A program made the translations under genes and the position numbers. 64,000 nucleotides of DNA from Primorskyibacter aestuariivivens (GTDB lineage: Bacteria > Pseudomonadota > Alphaproteobacteria > Rhodobacterales > Rhodobacteraceae). The notes beneath the pieces are model-generated. The model had not been told where the DNA came from, did no database searches, and saw only the letters and a list, made by a program, of their open reading frames with translations. The stretch covers positions 1 to 64,000 of the forward strand of contig NZ_JAQIOZ010000007.1 of the NCBI RefSeq assembly GCF_028023675.1. Reading direction: 5' to 3'. Of the stretch, positions 53,192-62,052 are shown in pieces (the stretch's first letter is position 1; each line of letters starts with the position of its first letter).

Positions 53192-54103
53192 TCAAGCCTC
53201 CCAATCCGGCGCGCGGAAAGCATCGGCGACAAAATCCACGAAACTGCGGATGCGCGGGACGATCTGGCGTTCGGGCAGGAACACCGCCTGAATTGCCGTG
53301 TCGTCGGCCGGGCGCAGATCGGGCAAAAGCTGCACCAACCGGCCTTCGCGAATGGCTGGGCGCGCGAGGTGTTCGGCCACGCGCATCACCCCCATTCCGG
53401 CAAGACACATCTGAAACAGCGACATGCCCTGATTGCCGCGCAGGCGGCTTTGGGCGTGAAACGTCACCGTGTCGTTGCCATCCACGAACCGCCAGCGGTT
53501 CAGATGTGCGCGGCTTGCATCCCAGGCCAGGCAGGGCAGGGAGGACAGGTCCCCGACCGACCCGGGCAGCCCATGGCGCGCCACGAGATCAGGGGCGGCC
53601 ACCACCAGCCGCCGCAACCGGCAGAGCTTGCGATGCATGAGGCTGGCATCGGGCAAGGCCCCCATGCGGATGGCCACGTCGATGCCGCCTTCGATCAGGT
53701 TCTCGTGGTCGTCGGTGAGCCGAAGATCGAGGGACAGGCCGGGATGGCGGGACAGGAACTCCGGGATAAGCGGCGTGATCCGGTCGAGGCCAAAGGCGAT
53801 GGGGGCCGAGACACGCAATTGGCCCTCCAGGCGCGCGGCATCGTCCTGCCATTCCGCGTCTGCCGCATCAATCGCCGCCAGCGTCCGGCGCACGAGGTCC
53901 ATATAGCGCGCCCCCTCGGGCGTAAGCCGGTGACCACGTGTCGTGCGGTGCAACAGGGTCACACCAAGCCGTGCTTCAAGCCGCTGGATCGTCTGGCTGA
54001 CAAAGGGCTGGCTGGCCTCCAGCACGCGTGCGGCCGCGCTGAAGCCGCCCGTGTCGACCACCGCGCGGAAAACCCGCATTTCCACCAACCTGTCGTCGCG
54101 CAT
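53192..54103 (-). CDS. LysR family transcriptional regulator
   Basis: Protein of 303 aa. N-terminal winged HTH at about residues 4-63 (EMRVFRAVVDTGGFSAAARV, ASQPFVSQTIQRLEARLGVT, LLHRTTRGHRLTPEG) and a C-terminal effector domain with RLRGNQGMSLFQMCLAGMGV. It is transcribed divergently from the class II aldolase gene, the usual arrangement for a LysR regulator and its target. Two inverted repeats lie in the 98-bp gap. ATG 54103 is chosen because the HTH starts there. Effector unknown; a precursor in the aldolase/aminotransferase pathway is a reasonable guess. Confidence 0.93.
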   Translation of the reverse strand: MRDDRLVEMRVFRAVVDTGGFSAAARVLEASQPFVSQTIQRLEARLGVTLLHRTTRGHRLTPEGARYMDLVRRTLAAIDAADAEWQDDAARLEGQLRVSAPIAFGLDRITPLIPEFLSRHPGLSLDLRLTDDHENLIEGGIDVAIRMGALPDASLMHRKLCRLRRLVVAAPDLVARHGLPGSVGDLSSLPCLAWDASRAHLNRWRFVDGNDTVTFHAQSRLRGNQGMSLFQMCLAGMGVMRVAEHLARPAIREGRLVQLLPDLRPADDTAIQAVFLPERQIVPRIRSFVDFVADAFRAPDWEA

Positions 54104-54117
54104 TACGCCATAACCAC

Positions 54118-54172
54118 AATAACAGTTATTGCCACAGTGATATTGAGCGAAACCCACGCAACATTCAATATC
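54118..54172. promoter_or_regulatory. Candidate LysR operators in the divergent region
   Basis: AATAAC-A-GTTATT (54118-54130) is a perfect palindrome 15 bp before the lysR ATG, and GATATTGA (54139-54146) with TCAATATC (54165-54172) forms a second inverted repeat nearer the aldolase gene (start 54202). The pair fits a recognition site plus activation site for a LysR tetramer that represses itself and activates the aldolase. Confidence 0.5.
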
Positions 54173-54201
54173 CGCGCGAACCGCGCAACAGGAGACCCGC
54201 C

Positions 54202-55014
54202 ATGCTTGACCTCGGCAACCGTATCTCGATCTACCAGCCCGAACAGGAGGGGCTGATCTTCCCCGAAATCCCCGATTTCGAGACCGTCGAAGACGAACGC
54301 CGCCACCGCAAGGAGCGGCTGGTCGCGGCCTGCCGCGCCTTTGCGCAGGCCGGGTTCGATTATGGCTTTGCCGGGCATCTGACCGTGCGTGATCCGGAAC
54401 GCCCCGAGCTTTACTGGACCAACCCGATGTGCGTGCATTTCGACAAGGTGAAGATGTCGAACCTGATCCTTGTCGATCATGCGGGCACCGTGATCGAAGG
54501 CGATTATGCGGTCAACCGCGCGGGCTTTGTCCTGCACGCCAATGTGCATGAGGAACATCCCGACATCATCGCGATGTGCCACGCGCACACCACCTATGGC
54601 ACCGCATGGTGCGCCACCGGGCGGCCCATTGACCCGATTACCCAAGATGCCTGTGCCTTCTTCGAGGATCACGTGGTGATCGGCGAACAGGGTGGACAGG
54701 TGGCCGTGGAAAACCACGCAGGCAGCGACGTGGCCAAGGCGTTCAAGGGCGTCAAGGCGGCGCTGCACCAGAATCACGGGCTGCTGACCGCGTCGCGTCA
54801 TTCGATTGAATCGGCGGCGTTCTGGTTCATTGCGCTTGAGCGTTGCTGTCAGCAACAACTGGACATCGCCGCCAGCGGCATCGAGCCGATCCGCATCCCC
54901 GAGGATCGCGCGCGCTACAGCCGCGAACATGTGGGCAGCGACTATATTGGCTGGCTGCATTTCCAGACCATCTGGAACCAGCTGGTCGAGGATCAGCCCG
55001 ACATGTTCGACTGA
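54202..55014 (+). CDS. Class II aldolase/adducin family protein
   Basis: Cytoplasmic metal-dependent enzyme of 270 aa. The zinc histidines are H127 and H129 in AMCHAHTTYG, with a third in LHQNHGLL (about residue 190), as in FucA/AraD-type aldolases. A GHLTVRD segment (59-64) and a WTNPMCVHFDKV loop replace the usual sugar-phosphate motifs. The family cleaves phosphorylated sugars or acts on oxo-acids; members in amino-acid clusters often act on non-phosphorylated substrates. LysR-controlled gene followed by a terminator. The aminotransferase and D-amino-acid dehydrogenase genes follow on the opposite strand. Confidence 0.85.
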   Translation: MLDLGNRISIYQPEQEGLIFPEIPDFETVEDERRHRKERLVAACRAFAQAGFDYGFAGHLTVRDPERPELYWTNPMCVHFDKVKMSNLILVDHAGTVIEGDYAVNRAGFVLHANVHEEHPDIIAMCHAHTTYGTAWCATGRPIDPITQDACAFFEDHVVIGEQGGQVAVENHAGSDVAKAFKGVKAALHQNHGLLTASRHSIESAAFWFIALERCCQQQLDIAASGIEPIRIPEDRARYSREHVGSDYIGWLHFQTIWNQLVEDQPDMFD

Positions 55015-55033
55015 ACCGGAGCAGAGTGAGGAA

Positions 55034-55063
55034 ACGGGCGCCACAGAAACCGGCGCCCGTTTT
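55034..55063. terminator. Bidirectional terminator between the aldolase and aminotransferase genes
   Basis: Stem ACGGGCGCC (55034-55042) with GGCGCCCGT (55052-55060), 9-nt loop, AAA before and TTT after. It lies between the convergent stops at 55014 and 55070. Confidence 0.85.
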
Positions 55064-55069
55064 GTGCGT

Positions 55070-56440
55070 TTACCCCAGCACCTCGTGCACGGCCTCTTTC
55101 AGCTTGCCCGTGATCTCGTCCGCCTCGGCCCGGGTGAGGCAGAAGGGCGGCGCAAAGCCAAGGATATCGCCCTGTGGCATGGCCCGCGCAATGACCCCGC
55201 GTGACAGCAGCGCCCCGGCAAGTTTGGCCCCGGTTGTCTTGCTTGGGTCAAAGAAGGTCCGGCTGTCGCGGTCCTCAACAAACTCCACAGCGCAGAGCAG
55301 CCCTTCGCCGCGCACATCCCCCACATGCGCATGATCGCCGACGGCGTCCATGAGCGCGGCTTTGAAATAGGCCCCGGTTTCGCCCGCGTTCTGCACCATG
55401 TTCAGCGCGTCGATCAGCTTGAGGTTGGCCACCCCTGCCGCCGCGCCGATGGGATGCGCGGAATAGGTCCAGCCATGGCCGATGGGGCCGTTTTCATCGG
55501 TGCCTTGCTCCAGCACCGCCCAGACCTTGTCGCTTACGATAGAGCCCGAGAGCGGCGCATAGGCCGAGGTCAGACCCTTGGCGATGGTGATGATGTCGGG
55601 CTTGATGCCGTAATGCTCTGACCCGAACATGGTGCCCAGACGCCCGAAACCGGTGACCACCTCGTCGGCGATGAGCAGGATGTCATGCCGGTTCAGCACC
55701 TCCTGAATGGCGGCCCAATAGCCTGCGGGCGGCGGCACAAGACCGCCGGTGCCAAGGGCCGGTTCGCCGATAAACGCGGCAATCGTGTCCGCGCCTTCAC
55801 GCTCGATCAGCGCTTCCAGTTCGGCGGCGCAATGGGCGACGAACTGTTCTTCGCTCATCGACAGGTCATCGCGGCGGAAATAATAGGGTGCCTCAGTGTG
55901 CAGCACTTGCGCCAGCGGCAGGTCGAATTTCTTGTGGAACAGCTCCAGCCCGGTGAGCGACCCGGTCATCAGCCCGGACCCGTGATAGCCGCGCCAGCGC
56001 GAGATGATTTTCTTCTTCTCGGGGCGGCCAAGGATGTTGTTGTAATACCAGACCAGCTTGATGTTGGTTTCATTGGCGTCCGACCCGGACAGGCCGAAAT
56101 AGACCTTGGACATGTGATCCGGCGCGCGGTCCAGCACCATCTTGGCCAGCGTGATCGACGCCTCTGTGCCGTGGCCCACGTAGGAGTGGTAATAGGCCAG
56201 TTCGCGGGCCTGATCGGCGATGGCCTCGGCAATCTCGGGGCGACCATAGCCAACATTCACGCAATACAGCCCGGCAAAGGCGTCCAGAAGGCGATTGCCG
56301 TCACGGTCCTCGATATGGCAGCCGCTGCCGCCGGTCACCACGCGATTGGGCACATTACCCCGCGCGAATTCGGCCAGGTGGGTGGAGGGGTGAAAGAAAT
56401 TCTCGCGGTCCCACTGGTCCAGTTGGTCATTTCTGAGCAT
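55070..56440 (-). CDS. Class III omega-aminotransferase
   Basis: PLP enzyme of 456 aa. Catalytic lysine K288 in [30 protein letters not shown] at 257-269, [20 protein letters not shown] at 118-137, WRGYHGSG near 149 and the C-terminal [16 protein letters not shown]. The string of motifs is close to structurally known omega-transaminases of Ruegeria that use pyruvate as acceptor and accept beta-alanine, taurine or amines; this comparison is from memory. Neighbour of a D-amino-acid dehydrogenase on the same strand, with 212 bp between. The exact amine donor is unknown. Confidence 0.93.
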   Translation of the reverse strand: MLRNDQLDQWDRENFFHPSTHLAEFARGNVPNRVVTGGSGCHIEDRDGNRLLDAFAGLYCVNVGYGRPEIAEAIADQARELAYYHSYVGHGTEASITLAKMVLDRAPDHMSKVYFGLSGSDANETNIKLVWYYNNILGRPEKKKIISRWRGYHGSGLMTGSLTGLELFHKKFDLPLAQVLHTEAPYYFRRDDLSMSEEQFVAHCAAELEALIEREGADTIAAFIGEPALGTGGLVPPPAGYWAAIQEVLNRHDILLIADEVVTGFGRLGTMFGSEHYGIKPDIITIAKGLTSAYAPLSGSIVSDKVWAVLEQGTDENGPIGHGWTYSAHPIGAAAGVANLKLIDALNMVQNAGETGAYFKAALMDAVGDHAHVGDVRGEGLLCAVEFVEDRDSRTFFDPSKTTGAKLAGALLSRGVIARAMPQGDILGFAPPFCLTRAEADEITGKLKEAVHEVLG

Positions 56441-56652
56441 GGCTCACCTCAATACATCAGGCGGCGCGCCGCCGGTTTCAGACAGGGAGGGGCTTTTCGC
56501 GCGATGACCTCTGGCCCCGAGGCCAGCGGTCGAACGGTCAGGCTCCGCCCATCCCGGGCAGCAGCGCGCAATGCCTTTATTGCCGGGGACGGCCCAGCCC
56601 TAGCGCAGTTTTGCGTCGGGTGCCAGAGGGCAGGGGCGGGGTTTTGCCGCGC

Positions 56653-57897
56653 CTATCGCAGGTAACGGGTCGGGTCATAGGGCGCGAGGTCGAGGTTCGG
56701 TGCGGACCCGCCGATCATCTGTGCCAGCAACTGCCCGGTGCGCGGCCCGGCGGTCAGGCCCAGATGCTGATGCCCGAACCCGGTATAGATGCCGCTGTCG
56801 CCGATCTGGCCAATCAGCGGCAGGCTGTCGGGGGTCGAGGGACGGAACCCCATCCATTCCTGCGTGCCGGAATAGCTCAGGCGCGGAAAGGCGCGTTTCG
56901 CCTCGCGCCGGATCAGCTTGATCGGCCCGTCGCTGGGACCGGCATGGTGATCACCCAGCTCCACCGTCCCGGCGCAGCGCAACCCGTCACTCATGGGTGT
57001 GACGCCAAAGGCGCCGGTGGAGATCATCATCGGGTTGCGGGGCAGTTCAGAGGGGTTCTCAAACAGCACGTGATAGCCGCGCTCGGTCTCAAGCTGCACC
57101 TTGAGGCCCAGCATGCGCATCATCTCCTTGGACCAGATGCCCGACGTCACCACCGCCGCGTGGCAGTCAAAATTGCCCTGATCGGTTTCGACCCGCGTGA
57201 TGCGGCCCTGTTCGCGTTGAAACCCCTTGACCTCGGCCTGCACAAATCGCCCGCCCCGGTCCGTGACATGATCCACAAGCGCGGCCACGTATTGCCCCGG
57301 ATGCAGCACATGGCCCTGACCCTCCAGCACGGCGAGGCACTGGAAATCCTCGCCCAGGATCGGCTCTTCCTCGCGGACCTCCGCCCCGGTCAGGACCGTC
57401 GGCGCGAACCCCGCCGCGCGTTTCATGGCCCAGCCATAGCCATCCGCGTCAAACGCCTTGCGGCTGGTATAGGCATAGCCCAGCTTGCTGTCGGCGATCC
57501 ATTGCTCCAGCCCGGTGCCCTGCACCAGCGCCTTGTGATCGGACACCGCATCGCCCACCAGAGGCAGCAGCGCGCCCACGATGCGCCGCGTCTCGGCATC
57601 CGTGGCATGGGACAGGAAGCGGGTGAGCCATGGGATGAGCTTCGGAAAATATCCCCATTTCATGAAGAGCGGTGAATTGGGATTGAGCAGGTAGCCGGGC
57701 AGCTTGCGCCACAACCCCGGTGTCGTGACCGGCATGAACCCCCATTGCGCAATCAGCCCCGCATTGCCATAGGACGCGCCCATGCCCGGCGCGCCCTTGT
57801 CGATCAGGATCACCTCATGGCCAAACCGCTGCAACCACAGCGCGGTGGACGCGCCGACAATACCTGCGCCGATGACAATGACGGGTTTGTTGCTCAT
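56653..57897 (-). CDS. D-amino-acid dehydrogenase-like FAD oxidoreductase
   Basis: Flavoprotein of 414 aa of the DadA/DAO group. N-terminal dinucleotide motif VIVIGAGIVGASTALWLQRF (5-24). Other segments are GNAGLIAQWGFMPVTTPGLW, the central VEGFQRE-like barrel and the C-terminal GFGHQHLGLTAGPRTGQLLA loop, which closes over FAD. Oxidises D-amino acids (or N-methyl amino acids) to oxo acids and passes electrons to the quinone pool. Upstream of the omega-aminotransferase on the same strand. The DadA name is not certain, because trans-4-hydroxyproline epimer and glycine-type oxidases share this fold. Confidence 0.9.
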   Translation of the reverse strand: MSNKPVIVIGAGIVGASTALWLQRFGHEVILIDKGAPGMGASYGNAGLIAQWGFMPVTTPGLWRKLPGYLLNPNSPLFMKWGYFPKLIPWLTRFLSHATDAETRRIVGALLPLVGDAVSDHKALVQGTGLEQWIADSKLGYAYTSRKAFDADGYGWAMKRAAGFAPTVLTGAEVREEEPILGEDFQCLAVLEGQGHVLHPGQYVAALVDHVTDRGGRFVQAEVKGFQREQGRITRVETDQGNFDCHAAVVTSGIWSKEMMRMLGLKVQLETERGYHVLFENPSELPRNPMMISTGAFGVTPMSDGLRCAGTVELGDHHAGPSDGPIKLIRREAKRAFPRLSYSGTQEWMGFRPSTPDSLPLIGQIGDSGIYTGFGHQHLGLTAGPRTGQLLAQMIGGSAPNLDLAPYDPTRYLR

Positions 57898-58077
57898 GCT
57901 TGCATCCTCCCGCGCCAGTTAGTGGTGGGCCGGGGCCTTGTGCAAGCCTGTCATTGGCCGGGAAAGGGCGCGGGGAGATTGGGGGAAGATTTCATGTCCG
58001 GTGTTTTTCTGATCGTCATAGAGATTTGGGTGAGCGTCTGTTGTGTGGACAGAGCGGCCATGTGAAGACGCTCGGCA

Positions 58078-59088
58078 CTAAAACGGGCTGGCCGGAACCG
58101 AGAGTGTTTTGAGACCGTCAGTGGCAGTGTAGCCGGAAAGGCAGGCCGCCGCCGCGCGTATCCCGAATGTAAGGCAACTCTCAACAGGCCAGTCCTCGTG
58201 GACGCCATGCAGCACCCCTGAAGCAAAAGCATCGCCCGCGCCGACCGCGCTAATGATTTCTTCGGGGGGAATCGGCTCCGGAGTGACTGCGACCTGGACG
58301 TTGTCTCCATACCAGACAACGTTCTTTGGAGAATGGATGATGACGGCCTGCCTCACTCCGCCGGATTTCAGAAATCGTGCCGCCTTCATCATTTCTTCGG
58401 CATCTAATCCACGATTCAGATTCACACCAGCTGCTTCCTCGGCTTCGAGCTCGTTTGCAAACAGGATGTCGATTTCGCTAAGGGTCGCTTTGACAATGTC
58501 TTGATAAGTGTCGGATTTGAACGACGCGAGGTCGACGCAGGTTTGTATGCCGTTGGCGCGAGCTTCCGACAGGACGTGGGCGGCGGCGGTTTTGCCAGAC
58601 GGAAGTATCTCGTCGAGCTTGTCGAGCAAGGTCAGATAACCGAGATAGAGCAGCTTGATTTCGGCTTTCGACAATGCATCCAAATTGATCGACGACGCAT
58701 CGAACAGGCTGTTGGCGCCGCGGTGGTGGAAGAAGGTGCGGCTGTCGCCCTGAACGTTCATGACGTGAGTTTGTGATGTTGTCGCCAACGTCGTTCGCTT
58801 CATGCCGTCGATTGGTAAACCCGCCTCGACGCATAGCCGCAAGACCTCGCCTCCCATGCCTCCCGACCCGATCAACCCGATTGGAATAACCGGGTATGAA
58901 ACTCCCATCGCCCGGAGGCCCAAGGCAACATTTGCAGGACCACCGCCAAGATCGATGTGCTGGGACTCAATAATCGCTAGTCCCGACTTCTCGGGCCAAT
59001 GCGAAATGGTGTGCACGGTGTCCAGAATCCAGTTTCCGGCACAGGCAATCCCCTGTCTTTTTTTCTCGCGCGGGACCGTCTCGAGCAT
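58078..59088 (-). CDS. PfkB family carbohydrate kinase
   Basis: Ribokinase-like sugar kinase of 336 aa. The N-terminal substrate segment is DLGGGPANVALGLRAMGV (about 49-66) and the C-terminal catalytic motif is SAVGAGDAFASGVLHG with the base aspartate (about 291-306). NVQGDSRTFFHHRGAN is a typical lid. Codon use looks poorer in GC at third positions than in the neighbours (not computed), suggesting transfer. ATG 59088 is preferred; the frame extends upstream without a ribosome binding site. It is followed by 180 bp without a gene. Substrate unknown; fructose, ribose or inositol derivatives are typical. Confidence 0.88.
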   Translation of the reverse strand: MLETVPREKKRQGIACAGNWILDTVHTISHWPEKSGLAIIESQHIDLGGGPANVALGLRAMGVSYPVIPIGLIGSGGMGGEVLRLCVEAGLPIDGMKRTTLATTSQTHVMNVQGDSRTFFHHRGANSLFDASSINLDALSKAEIKLLYLGYLTLLDKLDEILPSGKTAAAHVLSEARANGIQTCVDLASFKSDTYQDIVKATLSEIDILFANELEAEEAAGVNLNRGLDAEEMMKAARFLKSGGVRQAVIIHSPKNVVWYGDNVQVAVTPEPIPPEEIISAVGAGDAFASGVLHGVHEDWPVESCLTFGIRAAAACLSGYTATDGLKTLSVPASPF

Positions 59089-59365
59089 GCTCTCACAACT
59101 GGCGAACAGGAATTGAGTGATAAGAATAGCAGACTTCGGGCCTCGGCGCATACCACATATTACGCCCGTCGCCAGAACCATGGCGCGGTGGGCATCAATT
59201 CGGCTGCTTTGGGCTCAATGCGGTCGTTCGCTCAGATGCGGCTTAGCCAAAGTTGTGCATTCCGGCATACCGGGGCAAATCCCACAAATCCCGCCGCCCA
59301 TGTCGCGCATGGATAAGACAGGACGGTTTCCGCCCCCCAACGTGGCGCAAACAGGAGGATTTTTC

Positions 59366-60313
59366 ATGCAAATCGGCTTTATCGGCCTTGGAAATGTGGG
59401 CGGCAAACTGTCGGGGTCGCTCTTGCGCAACGGCGTGGACCTTCAGGTCCACGACCTCAACCCGGAACTGGTGGCATCCTTCGTGGCGCGCGGCGCGACA
59501 CCGGGGAAATCCCCGGCCCAGATGATGGCGGCCTGCGATGTGGTCATCACCTGCCTGCCCTCGCCACAGGCCTGCGAAGCGGTGCTGCGCGAGATGCTGG
59601 ACGAGGTGCGCGAAGGCAAGATCTGGCTTGAGATGTCCACCACCGAGGCCGAGGCCGTGGCCCGTCTGGGCCGCGAGGTCGAGGCGCGGGGCGGGGCCGC
59701 CGTGGACTGCCCGGTCTCGGGCGGCTGTCACCGGGCAGACACCGGCAATATCGCCATTTTCGCCGGCACCGACCGCGCGACGTTCGAGCGTGTCCTGCCG
59801 ATCCTGACCATCATGGGTCGGCGCATCCTGCATACCGGGCCTCTGGGGTCGGCCTCGGTGCTCAAGGTGATCACCAATTACCTCGCCACCGCCAATCTGG
59901 TCAGCGTGGCAGAGGCGCTGACCGTGGCCAAGGGCGCGGGCATGGACCTCAACACCGCCTTCGAGGCGATCCGCATCTCGTCGGGCAACAGCTTCGTGCA
60001 TGAAACCGAAAGCCAGGTGATCCTGAACGGCTCGCGCGACATTTCCTTTACCATGGACCTCGTGGCCAAGGATATCGGTCTGTTCCAGACGGTGGCCGAC
60101 AATGCAGGCGTGCAGCTGGATCTCAACCCGCTTTTGATCGATATTTTCAACGACGGGATCGACCGTTACGGCCCGCGCGAGCTGTCGCCCAATATCATCA
60201 AGCGACTGGAAGAGCGCACCGGGCTTGATATCCGCGCGCCGGGCTTTCCGGCGGAAATGACCGATGACGAACCCGAAGAGCCGGGATACGAGGTGAGACC
60301 CTCTCGCGCCTGA
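59366..60313 (+). CDS. NAD(P)-dependent oxidoreductase, 3-hydroxyisobutyrate dehydrogenase family
   Basis: Beta-hydroxyacid dehydrogenase of 315 aa. Rossmann motif IGFIGLGNVGGKLSGSLL (3-20), the substrate loop DCPVSGGCHRADTGNIAIF (about 112-130) and catalytic lysine in SASVLKVITNYLATANLV (about 166-183) are all present. A C-terminal extension of about 30 acidic residues follows the conserved fold. AGGAGG precedes ATG 59366 by 8 nt. Family members oxidise 3-hydroxyisobutyrate, tartronate, threonate or phosphorylated sugar acids; this one cannot be narrowed down. The next gene starts 45 bp later on the same strand. Confidence 0.9.
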   Translation: MQIGFIGLGNVGGKLSGSLLRNGVDLQVHDLNPELVASFVARGATPGKSPAQMMAACDVVITCLPSPQACEAVLREMLDEVREGKIWLEMSTTEAEAVARLGREVEARGGAAVDCPVSGGCHRADTGNIAIFAGTDRATFERVLPILTIMGRRILHTGPLGSASVLKVITNYLATANLVSVAEALTVAKGAGMDLNTAFEAIRISSGNSFVHETESQVILNGSRDISFTMDLVAKDIGLFQTVADNAGVQLDLNPLLIDIFNDGIDRYGPRELSPNIIKRLEERTGLDIRAPGFPAEMTDDEPEEPGYEVRPSRA

Positions 60314-60357
60314 TGGAAAACCGGTCTAAGAGGGGGCGTGACCAACAGGAGCCCGAC

Positions 60358-60840
60358 ATGAGCGACCCCCTTACCGAATTGCGCGCCTCGCCTGCGCGCC
60401 GCGCTATTGGCGTGGGCACCATGTTCGCGCTGGGCGCGCTGCTGGTCTATCTCGGGCTGTCGCAAAGCTATGAAAACATGGCTTGGCAGGTGGTCGTTCT
60501 GGTGTTCGGCGCGGCGGCGCTCTGGGCCGCGGTGCGGATGCAGCAGGCGACCGCGCTGCATATCGAGTTGCACGAGGACGGGGTCTATGATTCCGAGGGC
60601 GTGTTGCTGGCCGCGCTGGACGATATCGACACGGTCGAGCGTGGCATGCTGGCCTTCAAGCCCTCCAACGGCTTCATGATCCGTACCAAGACCCCCCAGC
60701 CGCGCCGCTGGCGGCCCGGTCTCTACTGGGTGCTCGGGCGGCGCATCGGGGTGGGCGGAGTGACGGCCGCCAGCCATTCCAAGGCCATGGCCGATATCAT
60801 CGCGATGAAGATGCGCGAGCGGCGGGGGGAAGAGCTGTAG
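60358..60840 (+). CDS. Hypothetical membrane protein
   Basis: A 160-aa protein with two adjacent hydrophobic helices at about residues 17-34 (IGVGTMFALGALLVYLGL) and 42-59 (WQVVVLVFGAAALWAAVRM). A soluble C-terminal part contains IELHEDGVYDSEGVLLAALD and PRRWRPGLYWVLGRRIGVGG. The C-terminal half looks like a small beta domain. AGGAG lies 7 nt before the ATG. Probably cotranscribed with the dehydrogenase gene. I do not recognise a function. Confidence 0.7.
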   Translation: MSDPLTELRASPARRAIGVGTMFALGALLVYLGLSQSYENMAWQVVVLVFGAAALWAAVRMQQATALHIELHEDGVYDSEGVLLAALDDIDTVERGMLAFKPSNGFMIRTKTPQPRRWRPGLYWVLGRRIGVGGVTAASHSKAMADIIAMKMRERRGEEL

Positions 60841-61172
60841 GGGTCAGCGGGTCGTGCGCCGGGTGTTCGGAGTGAACGGCGCGTCGCGCCGAGCAGAGCC
60901 GGTCGGCGGCTGCTGTCCTCGGGACGGGCGCATGAGTTTTGCAGGTTGGGCGGTTTCCGGGCATTCGCCGCAAGGGCGATCCAGACCCACCGGGTAGGTG
61001 GGAGCGGACATTCAAACTACGTCGGAACTGCGCGCTTTGCTGCGCTGCCGCAAGGCGGCTTCGAGCCCGTAGTCTCAGATGCTGCACGGGCCCATGAATG
61101 TCGGAAATAGTGTTTGCTCCAACTTCATGTCATGGGCCCCTCCGCAATACTTACCGATTCGATTTCTGGAGA
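60841..61172. other. Non-coding region with a long inverted repeat
   Basis: No gene is seen in these 332 bases. The first 230 bases look like fragments of family-specific intergenic sequence (short palindromes such as CCCACCGGGTAGGTGGG). At 61088-61097 and 61130-61139 a perfect 10-bp inverted repeat, GGGCCCATGA and TCATGGGCCC, encloses a 32-nt A/T-richer segment just after the class II aldolase stop (61173, minus strand). It may act as its terminator or be the trace of a small mobile element. Confidence 0.45.
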
Positions 61173-61961
61173 TCAGCCACAGTAGTGAGGTGCTTCGACA
61201 TCCAGGCGGCGGCGGATGGCCAGCCATTCCAATTCACCTTCATACCCGTACCAGTCACTGGCGCTCATATCGGCGAGATGGCGTTTGATTTCTTGCTTGG
61301 GGATTTCACGAATGGTTGCGCCGCCCGCCGCTGATTTCTGCACCTCAAGCTGCACCGCACAGGCCTGATCAAGATAGAAGGACCGGAAGAAGGCTTCGCC
61401 GGCCGTGGCCCCGAAGACAAACGCGCCATGCCAGGCTTCGATGATGGCCTTCTTTCCGCGTCCTGCATTCAAAAGGCCCGTCAGAAAATCGTCCGTACAT
61501 TCGAATTCATAATCGGTGTAGCCGAGAACATCGCCGCCACCGATCATGAGGTAGGCCTGGCTGAGGGGTTGCAGCCCTTCTTTCTGGGCGGATACGCCCA
61601 TGATCGCCTTGGTGTGTATATGCATGATGCAGTTCATGTCCGGGTGCGCTTCGAAGAACAGCTTTCCGATCTCGGTGGCAGAGGGGTTCGGCTCGCCGTT
61701 TTCGGGATTGTGGTTCGACCGGTCAAAGCCGACCTTGATCAGGTTGGATGCGGTAACTTCCTCGTGCATCCAGCCGTAGTGATGCGTCAGCAAAGCGTCT
61801 TCTCCGGGCACGCGGATCGCGTGCCATTGGTTGGTCACGTCTGTCAGCCGGTACTTGACCAGCGCATTGTAGATGGCTGCGAGCTCGCAACGGGCTTCCC
61901 ATTCCGCATCGCGGCAATTGGCAGGTCTGTGGCCGCTGGGGGTCGGGGTCATGATGTTCAT
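61173..61961 (-). CDS. Class II aldolase/adducin family protein (second in window)
   Basis: Protein of 262 aa. The metal site is HIHTKA (H at the start and third position, in CIMHIHTKAIMGVSA, about 114-121), with the N-terminal YRLTDVTNQWHAIRVPG segment and a C-terminal third histidine in AWHGAFVFGAT. It differs from the aldolase at 54202 and resembles the class found with amino-acid and sugar-acid genes, where the enzyme may act without a phosphate group. AGGAGAG is about 7 nt before ATG 61961. Divergent from a GlxA-type regulator, which is its likely controller. Confidence 0.85.
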   Translation of the reverse strand: MNIMTPTPSGHRPANCRDAEWEARCELAAIYNALVKYRLTDVTNQWHAIRVPGEDALLTHHYGWMHEEVTASNLIKVGFDRSNHNPENGEPNPSATEIGKLFFEAHPDMNCIMHIHTKAIMGVSAQKEGLQPLSQAYLMIGGGDVLGYTDYEFECTDDFLTGLLNAGRGKKAIIEAWHGAFVFGATAGEAFFRSFYLDQACAVQLEVQKSAAGGATIREIPKQEIKRHLADMSASDWYGYEGELEWLAIRRRLDVEAPHYCG

Positions 61962-62052
61962 TGGGTCTCTCCTCAATATTCGTCGGAGAATAGATCACCT
62001 TCGCCACAAAACTTGACTTGAAGTGCCTGTTATTGTGCGGAATCTTCTCAAG

